Positions 6,764-13,794 of a DNA stretch of 17,525 nt are shown piece by piece. The DNA comes from DATACZ01 sp036258795 (GTDB lineage: Bacteria; Actinomycetota; CADDZG01; JAHWKV01). Each line of letters starts with the position of its first letter. Positions within the stretch are counted from its first letter, which is position 1. The notes under the pieces are model-generated. The model saw only the letters and a program-made list of their open reading frames with translations, was not told the origin of the DNA and searched no databases. The DNA lies in NCBI GenBank assembly GCA_036258795.1, contig DATACZ010000183.1, positions 1 to 17,525 of the forward strand, read 5' to 3'. Made by a program: the position numbers and the translations under genes.

Positions 6764-8305
6764 TCAAGGCGGTGTATGGGACTTCCGGACCACCAAAGCC
6801 CAGGTGAGAAACCCGGACATCACTACCAGCAGCAGGGCTGCAGCGCTGGCGTCGGCGATGAACGCGTCCTCGGCCGCAGTCCATATCTTGGTAGCGAGGG
6901 TCTGGAACCCGGTGGGCGCCAGCAACAGCGTGGCCGGGAGCTCCTTCATGGTGGATAGCAAAACGAGCCCTGCTCCCGCGCCAAGTCCGGGAAGCATGAG
7001 GGGAAGCTCGATCCTGAGGAATCGCTTCCACCGCCCAGCTTGCAGGACCCGGGCCGCCTCATCCAGATGGTCCGGGACACTTGCCACCGCCACCTGGGCG
7101 GCGCGGAGCCCGTGAGCTCCGAAGTGAACAAGGTAACCGAGGATCAGCAGCGGGAGCGTCTGGTAGAGGTTCCCAATGAATCCCGGGCTTCTTAGAGTCC
7201 AGAACACGAGCGCCAGGGCGATCGCGAGTCCCGGAAGAGCAAATCCGGCAACCACCACTCCGTTGGCGATTGAACTCACTGATCCTCGGTGCCTTACCGA
7301 GAGGTAGGCCACCGGAAGCACCAGGATCATCGTGAGGATCGCTGCGGCCACGCTTACGCCGGCCGTATTGATCGCCGGATGGACCAGCTGGCCAAGGCCG
7401 TTTGCCAGGGCTGCCGCCCGCCCCGGGCTACCGGCCAGTCCACGGACTGCCCAGAATGCGAGCACCGCAAGTGGAGTTGCAAGCGCCAGGGAGACGAGGC
7501 CACCTACTGCCCCCAGGCAGGGAATCTTCCACCGCCCTAGAGAAAGCTGCATGCCCTTGACTCCTCTGCCCCTTGCCACTGCCAGCCCCCGGCTGAACCT
7601 GCGCTCGAGCACCACCACCATTACGGCCACGACTCCAAGCTCCAGGCTTTGAGCCAATGAGGTGGCCTGATCGAACAGGCGCCTGGCGTATATCGATCGC
7701 GTGAGAGTGTCATAGCGCAGGAGCTGAACCGCCCCGAACTCACTGACGACATACAAAAACACCAGCAACCCGCCGGCGAGCAATGCCCCCTTGGTCTCAG
7801 GCAGGGTGATTCGAAGTGCTACCGATAGGGGCCGATGGCCAAGGGTTCGTCCCGCCTCCTCAATCGACGGCGGGATCTGTTCGAGCCGGGCGGCTACCAG
7901 TAGGTAGACATATGGGTAGGTCAGCAAGGTCAAAAGGATGAAGGCAGGCACCAAGCCGCGCACCTGGGGCAACTCCACTCCAAGCGGCGCGAGAGCCGCA
8001 GCCACCAGACCTCCCGGACCCAGCGCCGCAATCAACGCCACCGCGGCAATGAACGATGGAATGACAAGGGGAAGGGGTAGGAGGATTCGCCATAAGTGCA
8101 GACCGGGCAGGTCGGTCCGAGCCGTAAGCCATGCCATTCCCGAACCCACGATGGATGCAGCCACGGACACCATCAGGGCCAAAGACAAGGTACGGTACAG
8201 CGGTCCGATGGAGCGTCGGTCGGTGATGGCCGACCAGAACTCCCCGGGCGAGGCGAGGTTGCGGATCACCAAATAAACGAACGGTGCCGCAAACAACAAA
8301 GCCAC
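6764..8305 (-). CDS. fbpB: Ferric-type ABC transporter permease (fused, FbpB-like)
   Basis: Inner-membrane permease of a ferric iron/thiamine-type ABC importer. About 513 aa, with two permease halves in one chain, as in FbpB/SfuB. Each half has the EAA loop that docks the ATPase: EAGRTLG to ITLP in the first and EAARVLQAG to IELP in the second. Roughly twelve hydrophobic segments. The start is unclear. The first standard start is GTG 8303-8305, which would begin inside the first membrane helix. The frame is open further upstream, and a CTG at 8420-8422 overlaps the stop of the binding-protein gene (CTGA). It would add 39 mostly polar residues, a more natural N-terminus for this family, by translational coupling. 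The partner ATPase is at 12030-13100 and the binding protein immediately upstream. Confidence 0.88.
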   Translation of the reverse strand: MALLFAAPFVYLVIRNLASPGEFWSAITDRRSIGPLYRTLSLALMVSVAASIVGSGMAWLTARTDLPGLHLWRILLPLPLVIPSFIAAVALIAALGPGGLVAAALAPLGVELPQVRGLVPAFILLTLLTYPYVYLLVAARLEQIPPSIEEAGRTLGHRPLSVALRITLPETKGALLAGGLLVFLYVVSEFGAVQLLRYDTLTRSIYARRLFDQATSLAQSLELGVVAVMVVVLERRFSRGLAVARGRGVKGMQLSLGRWKIPCLGAVGGLVSLALATPLAVLAFWAVRGLAGSPGRAAALANGLGQLVHPAINTAGVSVAAAILTMILVLPVAYLSVRHRGSVSSIANGVVVAGFALPGLAIALALVFWTLRSPGFIGNLYQTLPLLILGYLVHFGAHGLRAAQVAVASVPDHLDEAARVLQAGRWKRFLRIELPLMLPGLGAGAGLVLLSTMKELPATLLLAPTGFQTLATKIWTAAEDAFIADASAAALLLVVMSGFLTWALVVRKSHTPP

Positions 8306-8418
8306 AACTGCCGTGGCCAGGGACAGATACGGCTGCCGCGCTCCCTCGAGGGAGAGCGGATGATCCTGTTTGCCCCCGTTGTCTTGCCCTTCGACCTCGG
8401 CAAGCTTGGAGGGTTGGG

Positions 8419-9444
8419 TCAGCGTTCTAGCCCGCTTTCGGCAATCAAGTCGGTGGTTCTCTCCAGATCCCCGGCGCGCTCATCCAGTTGGTAGACCGGA
8501 AGATGCAGCGAATCCAGCGGGGGCAGATCGTGAAACGGCTTTACCCCAGCCGCGAGCGGGTATTCGAATGTCTCCTTGCTGAAGTACTCCTGAGCCTGCT
8601 CGGATAGTAAGAACTCAATAAATCGCCGAGCTCGGCTCTCATCCTCAGACGATCTCAGCATGGCGACCGGCGAGACCAGAAGGACCGACCCCAGATCTGC
8701 ATTCGGAAAAATGTAGTTGCGGCTGGGAAGGTCGGGGTCGTCGGCCAGGAACCTGAAGTTGTAGTAGTGGTTCACGAGGCCGAGGGGGATCTCGCCCCGT
8801 CCGACGGCTTCTACGATGGCGTTGTTGTTCGCGTAAGTCGGTGAGTGGTTAGTGACGAGGCCCTTCAACCAAGACAGCGTCCTCTCGTCGCCCACCGCAT
8901 GTCTCATTGCAGTAACCGCGTCCTGAAAGGAGGCGTTCGTCGGAGCTACCCCGACCTTGCCATCGTACTTTGGGTCCGTCGTCTCGAAGATCGACTTCGG
9001 TAACTCGGACTCGCTGACCATTTCGCGGTTGTACACCAGTACCCGCACCCTGCCGGTCGTTCCCACCCATCGGCCTCGCTGATCCTTGGATCCCTCACTT
9101 ACCCGCTTGAGAACGTCTTCATCGAGCTCAGAAAGAAGACCCTTCGACGCCAGGAAGCCCGCGGGCCCGGGGCTCTGCGACAGGAATACGTCTGCCTCGC
9201 TGCGTTCTCCCTCTTCGGAAAGAAGAAGAGCAAGCTCCGCGGAGTCCCCGTAGCGCACATCGATGGGAATGCCTGTGTCCTCGGCAAACCGTTCCAGCAG
9301 TGGGCCTACCAGGTTCTCGGTCCGCCCCGAGTAAATGATGAGCGGCTCTGCGGCGCGGTTGCACCCGGCAACCTGAAGTGTCACGACCAGCGCCAAACCC
9401 GCTGCTACAACAGCTCGACATGAAAAGGACCTAGCAGTGCGCAA
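8419..9444 (-). CDS. fbpA: Ferric iron-binding lipoprotein of ABC transporter (FbpA-like)
   Basis: Extracytoplasmic solute-binding protein of an iron(III)-type ABC importer. N-terminal lipoprotein signal with lipobox VAGC, then a type II binding fold beginning PLIIYSGRTE. A double tyrosine in LVNHYYNFRF matches the Tyr-Tyr pair that holds ferric ion in FbpA proteins. About 341 aa from TTG 9442-9444, which has a G-rich SD (GGGGGG) 6 nt upstream. A GTG at 9463-9465 would add 7 residues but lies only 3 nt from a -10-like TTATAT (9469-9474), so TTG is preferred. First gene of the unit with the permease and the GT-C protein. TTAGG/CCTAA boxes at 9494-9530 suggest metal-dependent repression. Other substrates (e.g. 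thiamine, phosphonate) are less likely given the Tyr pair. Confidence 0.88.
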   Translation of the reverse strand: MRTARSFSCRAVVAAGLALVVTLQVAGCNRAAEPLIIYSGRTENLVGPLLERFAEDTGIPIDVRYGDSAELALLLSEEGERSEADVFLSQSPGPAGFLASKGLLSELDEDVLKRVSEGSKDQRGRWVGTTGRVRVLVYNREMVSESELPKSIFETTDPKYDGKVGVAPTNASFQDAVTAMRHAVGDERTLSWLKGLVTNHSPTYANNNAIVEAVGRGEIPLGLVNHYYNFRFLADDPDLPSRNYIFPNADLGSVLLVSPVAMLRSSEDESRARRFIEFLLSEQAQEYFSKETFEYPLAAGVKPFHDLPPLDSLHLPVYQLDERAGDLERTTDLIAESGLER

Positions 9445-9493
9445 CTTTATCCCCCCGGGTGTCACCTGATATAAGCAATCCTATGTGATGAAG

Positions 9494-9512
9494 TTAGGAC
9501 AGCCAATGGTGA
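9494..9512 (+). promoter_or_regulatory. IdeR-like box upstream of fbpA
   Basis: TTAGGACAGCCAATGGTGA matches the IdeR consensus at 12 of 19, weak on its own. It matches the stronger box at 4647-4665 at 15 of 19, which makes a shared regulator plausible. It covers the expected -35 region of the fbpA promoter, whose -10 may be TTATAT at 9469-9474 (minus strand). Confidence 0.4.
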
Positions 9513-9516
9513 GGAA

Positions 9517-9530
9517 TTAGGTGAACCTAA
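9517..9530. promoter_or_regulatory. Perfect TTAGGT-GA-ACCTAA palindrome between fbpA and the GT2 gene
   Basis: TTAGGTGAACCTAA is two 6-bp perfect inverted arms around GA, the type of site bound by DtxR/IdeR/MntR-family repressors. It lies in the 122-bp divergent spacer between fbpA (-) and the GT2 gene (+), so it could control either or both. The same TTAGG-N4-CCTAA layout is at 4624-4637. Confidence 0.55.
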
Positions 9531-9566
9531 GAACTAGTCCTGCTGAGCCTCTTAATAAGGGGACCC

Positions 9567-10331
9567 ATGTCTGACGCCACCGGGCCAGTGGTCCTTTTCC
9601 TGCCTGCCAGGAACGAAGGGGCTACGGTCGGAGAAGTCATTCGCCGAGCGCCCTCCACCGCCGGTGGACACCCCGTCTTATGCCTGGTGATCGATGATGG
9701 CTCTTCCGACGCCACCGCGGACGTGGCCAGCCAGGCAGGAGCGGAGGTCATAAGCCTGGAAGCCCCGCTCGGCCTTGGGGCGGCAGTACGCCGGGGCCTA
9801 TCCGAGGCCGTGGCGAGAGATGCCGTAGCCGTGGCGTTCTGCGATGCCGACCGCGAGTACGACCCGGCCGAGCTCGAAACACTGGTCACCGAGATCCTCG
9901 CCGGTCGGGCCGACTATGTGGTCGGCTCACGGTTCTCCGGCGGTCCGCGACGGATGCGGGTCCATCGTATGCTCGGCAACTGGGTGCTGTCTCGCCTGCT
10001 CTCACTGGTCGCCGGAGTTCACATTTCGGACGGCCAGAGCGGCTACCGGGCCCTGTCCCGGCAGGCCGCCGCGGCGGCGGAGGTGATCCACGACTTCAAC
10101 TATGCGCAGGTGCTGACCCTAGACCTTTTGGCCAAGGGCTTCGCCTACAGGGAAGTACCGATTTCCTACAGTTACCGAGCGTCCGGACGCTCGTTCGTAC
10201 GCCCGATCCCGTACCTTCTTCGGGTCATTCCGGCGGTCATCCGAGAGCTAAACGGCCCTCCGGCGCCCAGCGGCGGCCAGGACTTGGCCTCCCTCAGTCC
10301 TCTACCACATGCGACCCGAAGACGGCCCTAG
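9567..10331 (+). CDS. Family 2 glycosyltransferase (polyprenyl-phosphate sugar synthase-like)
   Basis: 254 aa, cytoplasmic GT-A fold transferase. Shows the GT2 signatures: PARNEG near the N-terminus, IDDGSSDAT for nucleotide binding, DADREYDP as the metal-binding DXD, then GSRF and the GQSGYRA region. No C-terminal membrane helices, so it resembles soluble DPM1-type enzymes that load mannose or glucose onto polyprenyl phosphate; the sugar is not known. It could supply the donor for the GT-C protein at 5340-6740. ATG start supported by AAGGGG 4 nt upstream. Divergent from fbpA with a metal-box palindrome between. Its last 38 bp overlap the 3' end of the convergent FAD enzyme gene, and the C-terminal Pro/Arg-rich tail is probably dispensable. 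Confidence 0.88.
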   Translation: MSDATGPVVLFLPARNEGATVGEVIRRAPSTAGGHPVLCLVIDDGSSDATADVASQAGAEVISLEAPLGLGAAVRRGLSEAVARDAVAVAFCDADREYDPAELETLVTEILAGRADYVVGSRFSGGPRRMRVHRMLGNWVLSRLLSLVAGVHISDGQSGYRALSRQAAAAAEVIHDFNYAQVLTLDLLAKGFAYREVPISYSYRASGRSFVRPIPYLLRVIPAVIRELNGPPAPSGGQDLASLSPLPHATRRRP

Positions 10332-11679
10332 AGGCCGTCCAGGACGCTTGGTCGAAGGACCCGTCCGGCCGCAAAGCGTCCGTCGCGGCCCATGCCATCG
10401 ACAGGGCGTGATGGGAGTTGTCATGAGCATGCAAACCTTGGCGCCCGAAGGTTAGAAGTCCCGGGCACGAGGCCGCCCACTCGTCCAGCACTTTGAACGA
10501 CTCCTCATAACCACGCCGGTAAAGCGGGTAGGCGGCCGGAATCCTTCTAACCTCAAACGCTGCTGGCACGGCCGGTGGAAGGTCGACATCTCTCAGAGTC
10601 TTCACCACAAGTTCGGCTAGAGCACTATCTTGGGCACGCCAAGTGGCATCGCCGGCAAAGCAGGGTATCTCGGCGCAGATTACTGTCCGGTCGGCAGGGT
10701 CCTCACCATCACGGTAGTTCGCTGGTTCCGATATTCGAGTAACCGGTGTTCCCGAGTTCGGCAGGTAATGGGCGTCGAAGGGAGTGTATGGGCGTTGAGG
10801 AAGGACCAGGTACACCAGGACCATCGACCGGGATGACAGCGCTCCAGCCGCGGCCACAACTTCCTCCACGGGAGTCGGATGCCACAGCCGGACCAGGGCC
10901 GGCAACGGAATGGTCGACCAGAGCCGGGCCGCATGCACAACCTCTCCCGCCGAACCAAGAACCTGAAAGCCGTTCTCGAGAATGCAAACCTCTTTGACAG
11001 GGTTTCCCAAACGCAGGTCGGCCCCGTTGGCCACCGTTGCATCCGCAAGCCGCTCCCACACCTGGCCGAACCCCCGGCGCGGGTAGTAGAACCATCGGCC
11101 GGTACCTGTCTCACGGCTGCTCAGGCGCTTGAGCAGCTTACCCACCGAAAGTCCGCTTATCCGCCGGCGGGCTTGCTCACCCGAGATGTCCCTGGGGTCC
11201 AGGCCCCAGATCTTCCGGGCGTATGGGAAGTAGAAGCTCTCGCACATCGTGGGCCCCAGGGAGGCCCGGATGACTTCCGCGAAGCTGTCCTCCCTGGCAC
11301 TTCGGGTCCACGAAAGGGCCGCATCGCGGGCAGCGCCCAGCGCAAACCTTGCAGGGAGGTTCCGAATCAGATTGCCGGGGCGCAGGGGGAAATCGATCCA
11401 GCGATCGTCAATACGGATCCTGCCCTGGCGTTTTCGCAGCTGGAGGTCATCTCCGAGCAATCTTCGAAGCTCGTCGAAGATGCGTGGCTCGATGGAGGGG
11501 TGGAGGCGGTGGCTTCCATGGTCGACCCTGACACCGCCGACGCAAAAGCTGGCTGCCAAACCTCCAACATGGTCCTCCCTCTCCAGGACCACCACCTTGA
11601 AGCCGGCCTTGGTGGCTCGATAGGCGGCGCCTAGCCCGGCGGGTCCAGCGCCCAGAATGGCCAGATCCGCATGAGTCAA
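10294..11679 (-). CDS. FAD-dependent amine oxidase-fold oxidoreductase
   Basis: 461 aa. N-terminal dinucleotide-binding motif (ILGAGPAGLGAAY with acidic LERED ending beta-2, then GGLAASF), followed by DHGSHRLHP. The C-terminal FAD-contact segment is GLLTFGRQGLHAHDNSHH. This is the amine oxidase/protoporphyrinogen oxidase/UDP-galactopyranose mutase superfamily. Members of this branch are often found near GT2 enzymes in polysaccharide or polyprenyl-sugar clusters, as here, but the substrate cannot be told from sequence. Starts at TTG 11677-11679, with an in-frame TAA 12 nt upstream and no good SD, so it may be translated by coupling to the small membrane protein gene whose stop lies 34 nt upstream. 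Overlaps the GT2 gene tail-to-tail by 38 bp. Confidence 0.85.
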   Translation of the reverse strand: MTHADLAILGAGPAGLGAAYRATKAGFKVVVLEREDHVGGLAASFCVGGVRVDHGSHRLHPSIEPRIFDELRRLLGDDLQLRKRQGRIRIDDRWIDFPLRPGNLIRNLPARFALGAARDAALSWTRSAREDSFAEVIRASLGPTMCESFYFPYARKIWGLDPRDISGEQARRRISGLSVGKLLKRLSSRETGTGRWFYYPRRGFGQVWERLADATVANGADLRLGNPVKEVCILENGFQVLGSAGEVVHAARLWSTIPLPALVRLWHPTPVEEVVAAAGALSSRSMVLVYLVLPQRPYTPFDAHYLPNSGTPVTRISEPANYRDGEDPADRTVICAEIPCFAGDATWRAQDSALAELVVKTLRDVDLPPAVPAAFEVRRIPAAYPLYRRGYEESFKVLDEWAASCPGLLTFGRQGLHAHDNSHHALSMAWAATDALRPDGSFDQASWTASRAVFGSHVVED

Positions 11680-11713
11680 AGTAGGGAGTTAGCTCGGTCC
11701 CAAAAGTGAACCG

Positions 11714-11956
11714 TTAGGCTCCTCTGCTTCGGACCCACCGACGGATCAAGCCTGGGAGGATTCCCCAAAACAGGAATTGGATGACGACAGCTAGAGCCAG
11801 ATCGATGACTGTAGCAACAGGGTTAGATCCGTCGTAATCGCGCAGTGCGTCGAAAACTCCTGCCAGGACAGCGACAGCGGTTAGCCAGGTTAGCCAGTCT
11901 TTCCAAAGGGGTTCATCGTAAAGACCACGAACCTTCGCAAGCATCTCTGCGAGCAT
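11714..11956 (-). CDS. Small two-helix membrane protein, unknown function
   Basis: 80 aa. A charged N-terminus (EMLAKVRGLYDEPLWKDW) is followed by two hydrophobic segments (about 22-38 and 46-70), ending in an Arg-rich tail RRWVRSRG on the likely cytoplasmic side. I do not recognise a family. ATG at 11954-11956 with a second in-frame ATG four codons later. 34 nt upstream of the FAD oxidoreductase, same strand, so likely co-transcribed. Its promoter would lie in 11957-12029, shared with fbpC, where an IdeR-like box is present. Confidence 0.6.
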   Translation of the reverse strand: MLAEMLAKVRGLYDEPLWKDWLTWLTAVAVLAGVFDALRDYDGSNPVATVIDLALAVVIQFLFWGILPGLIRRWVRSRGA

Positions 11957-11994
11957 ACGCTCATGGGTACGTCAAGTGACACATCCCGGGAATC

Positions 11995-12013
11995 TTAGAC
12001 CGCCCTTACCTAA
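11995..12013 (+). promoter_or_regulatory. IdeR-like box upstream of fbpC
   Basis: TTAGACCGCCCTTACCTAA matches the 19-bp IdeR consensus at about 13 of 19, with a good right half (CTTACCTAA). It overlaps a -10-like TAAATT (12011-12016). Its position argues against the upstream GTG at 11976 being the fbpC start. Weak alone; supported by similar boxes at the partner genes. Confidence 0.4.
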
Positions 12014-12029
12014 ATTCTTTGGGCCAACT

Positions 12030-13100
12030 ATGATTGCCTTTATGACCCCCGAAACTGTGCCGGCGCTCCGCCTTCGCGGCGTCAAGAAGTCCTTCGGGGA
12101 CGTGCGGGCCGTGGACGGGGTCGACTTGGAGATCGGATCTGGTGAGATCGTCGGCCTGGTAGGTCCCAGCGGGTCCGGAAAGAGCACGGTCCTACGCACG
12201 GTGGCCGGACTATCCGATCCAGATGCAGGAACCGTTGAGATCAACGGGCGAGATTGCTCTCGCATGGCGCCTGAGTACCGCGGTGTCGGCTTCGTATTTC
12301 AGGACTGTGCGCTGTTTCCTCACCTCGATGTAGCGCGCAATATCGGCTTTGGACTGGTCAAAATGCGGCGTGCCGAGCGGGTCCGCAGAGTGAATGAGGT
12401 GCTGGAGCTGGTCGGCCTTCAGGGCATGGCCAACCGTCTTCCGCATCAGCTCTCGGGCGGTCAGTCCCAGCGAGTAGCGCTTGCCCGGGCCCTGGCGCCC
12501 AGTCCCTCTCTGCTGCTGCTCGATGAGCCATTCAGCAACCTGGACCCGCAGCTACGCCGCCAGGTGAGGCATGAGGTGCTGGGAGTGCTCAGGTCCTGTG
12601 GGGCCGCGGCTCTCTGGGTGACACACGACCACGATGAGGGCCTGATCGTCTCGGACCGAGTGGCGGTCATGGACAAGGGGGTCATTCGGCAGGTGGGGAC
12701 ACCTGCGGAGATTTGGCGCCGTCCGGCGGATGCCTGGGTGGCAGGCTTCATCGGACATGGAGACCTCATGCCCGGCCAGGTGGAGGGTGGCATGGTGCAC
12801 ACCGAGCTAGGCCGAGTACCGGCCACCGGCCTCGATGAGGGAGCGGCCGCCCTGGTCCTGGTGCGGGCTCACGACGTTGAGTTAGACGAGGCCGGCACGC
12901 CGGGGACCGTGGTTCGGCGTCATTTCAGCGGCAACGACAACGTGTACTGCGTTCAGCTTCAGGGTGGACGGCTGGTTCACATGCATCAGCCGGCCGATGT
13001 TGAGTTTGTCCGTGGGCAACAGATCGCCGTGCGGATCGCCTCGGAGCGCTTGCCGGTATTTGCTGAAGAGGTCCTGTTAGGCCGACCGCAGCCTAGCTGA
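12030..13100 (+). CDS. fbpC: Ferric-type ABC transporter ATP-binding protein (FbpC-like)
   Basis: About 356 aa cytoplasmic ATPase. Walker A GPSGSGKST (about residues 45-53), Q-loop FVFQDCALFPHL, signature LSGGQSQRVALARAL, Walker B LLLLDEPFSNLDP, switch histidine WVTHDHDEG. It has a C-terminal TOBE-like regulatory domain (about 240-356), as in FbpC/PotA/CysA-type importers. Expected to power the permease at 6764-8305, since no other importer permease is in the window. Start: ATG 12030 or ATG 12042 (4 codons later). The frame opens at GTG 11976 but that would place a candidate operator and -10 inside the gene. No clear SD, so a very short leader is likely. Ends 5 bp from the convergent DtxR-family gene. 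Substrate ferric ion is inferred from the binding protein. Confidence 0.88.
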   Translation: MIAFMTPETVPALRLRGVKKSFGDVRAVDGVDLEIGSGEIVGLVGPSGSGKSTVLRTVAGLSDPDAGTVEINGRDCSRMAPEYRGVGFVFQDCALFPHLDVARNIGFGLVKMRRAERVRRVNEVLELVGLQGMANRLPHQLSGGQSQRVALARALAPSPSLLLLDEPFSNLDPQLRRQVRHEVLGVLRSCGAAALWVTHDHDEGLIVSDRVAVMDKGVIRQVGTPAEIWRRPADAWVAGFIGHGDLMPGQVEGGMVHTELGRVPATGLDEGAAALVLVRAHDVELDEAGTPGTVVRRHFSGNDNVYCVQLQGGRLVHMHQPADVEFVRGQQIAVRIASERLPVFAEEVLLGRPQPS

Positions 13101-13105
13101 TCGCC

Positions 13106-13768
13106 CTAGTTCCTCGTCACCCACAGGTTGTCGGCAAGGGTTGACCCCAGCGAGGCCGTCTTGCCATCAACATCGAGGGTCCGGGTCCCGTCGGGGCCAA
13201 CCACCCTCACGCCTACGCTTGCACCGGGCATGAGGCCGTGATCCTGAAAGTACTTGAGGACCCCCGTTACCAGCTCCACGTCCTCGGTGAGAAGGCTCAG
13301 GGTCCCGCGCTCTCCCTCGCCAAGCTCCGTCAAGGGAATGAGCTCCGATCGCTCGTAAGGCGGCTTCATCCCCGGAATCGGGTTGCCATGGGGACAGGTT
13401 CTGGCGCCGGTCTTCTCCAGAATTTTCTGCTCCACCTCTGGGGAGATGACGTGTTCCCAGGCGTGAGCCTCCTCATGCGCCCGGTACCAGGGAATCTCCA
13501 GGATGTCGGTGAGAAGTCGCTCCGCCAGCCGATGGCGACGAACGAGGGGGGTGGCGACTTTCCTGCCCTCCTCGGTCAGACGGATCTTCCGGCCATCCAG
13601 CTGGATCAAGCCGTCCTTGGCTAGCCTGCCGACGGCTTGGGATACGGTGGCGGCGGTCACACCGAGGCGCTCGGCGATTCGAGCCTGAAGGATGGTCGCT
13701 CCCTCTTCCTCCATCTCGAAGATGGCCTCCAGGTAGTCCTGGGCTCCCTGAGGGATCTGTGTCGTCAT
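13106..13768 (-). CDS. DtxR/MntR-family metal-dependent repressor
   Basis: 220 aa. N-terminal winged helix (about 1-75; recognition region RLGVTAATVSQAVGRL), dimerisation/metal domain (about 76-150), and a C-terminal SH3/FeoA-like domain (about 150-220) as in DtxR/IdeR. Candidate ligands H79, E83, H98, E105 and H106 fall at the same numbers as in DtxR. The Cys102 position is His, and the Met10 position aligns with D11 in QDYLEAIF, as Asp8 does in B. subtilis MntR. So iron versus manganese is open. It probably represses the fbp genes and the cupredoxin lipoprotein through TTAGG/CCTAA boxes. No such box is seen at its own promoter. ATG start with AGGAG directly abutting it, too close for a normal SD. 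A -10 (TATAGT) 9 nt upstream suggests a leaderless mRNA. Confidence 0.92.
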   Translation of the reverse strand: MTTQIPQGAQDYLEAIFEMEEEGATILQARIAERLGVTAATVSQAVGRLAKDGLIQLDGRKIRLTEEGRKVATPLVRRHRLAERLLTDILEIPWYRAHEEAHAWEHVISPEVEQKILEKTGARTCPHGNPIPGMKPPYERSELIPLTELGEGERGTLSLLTEDVELVTGVLKYFQDHGLMPGASVGVRVVGPDGTRTLDVDGKTASLGSTLADNLWVTRN

Positions 13769-13777
13769 CTCCTGAGT

Positions 13778-13785
13778 ACTATAGT
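13778..13785. promoter_or_regulatory. Palindromic -10 shared by dtxR-family gene and polA
   Basis: ACTATAGT is a perfect 8-bp palindrome, so TATAGT reads as a -10 hexamer on both strands (minus 13778-13783, plus 13780-13785). Exactly 9 nt separate it from ATG 13768 on the minus side and from GTG 13795 on the plus side. Both transcripts would then be leaderless or nearly so. A weak -35 (GAGACA, 16-nt spacer) is seen for the minus direction only. Confidence 0.55.
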
Positions 13786-13794
13786 CGCTGGGTT

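Noticed and set aside
6741..7031. Longer N-terminus of the GT-C protein
   Set aside because: The extra residues overlap the permease gene in another frame, are Arg/His-rich shadow sequence, and lie before the first membrane helix.
11976..12029. GTG 11976 as the fbpC start
   Set aside because: The added 18 residues are not ABC ATPase-like, and the stretch contains an IdeR-like box and a -10-like hexamer.
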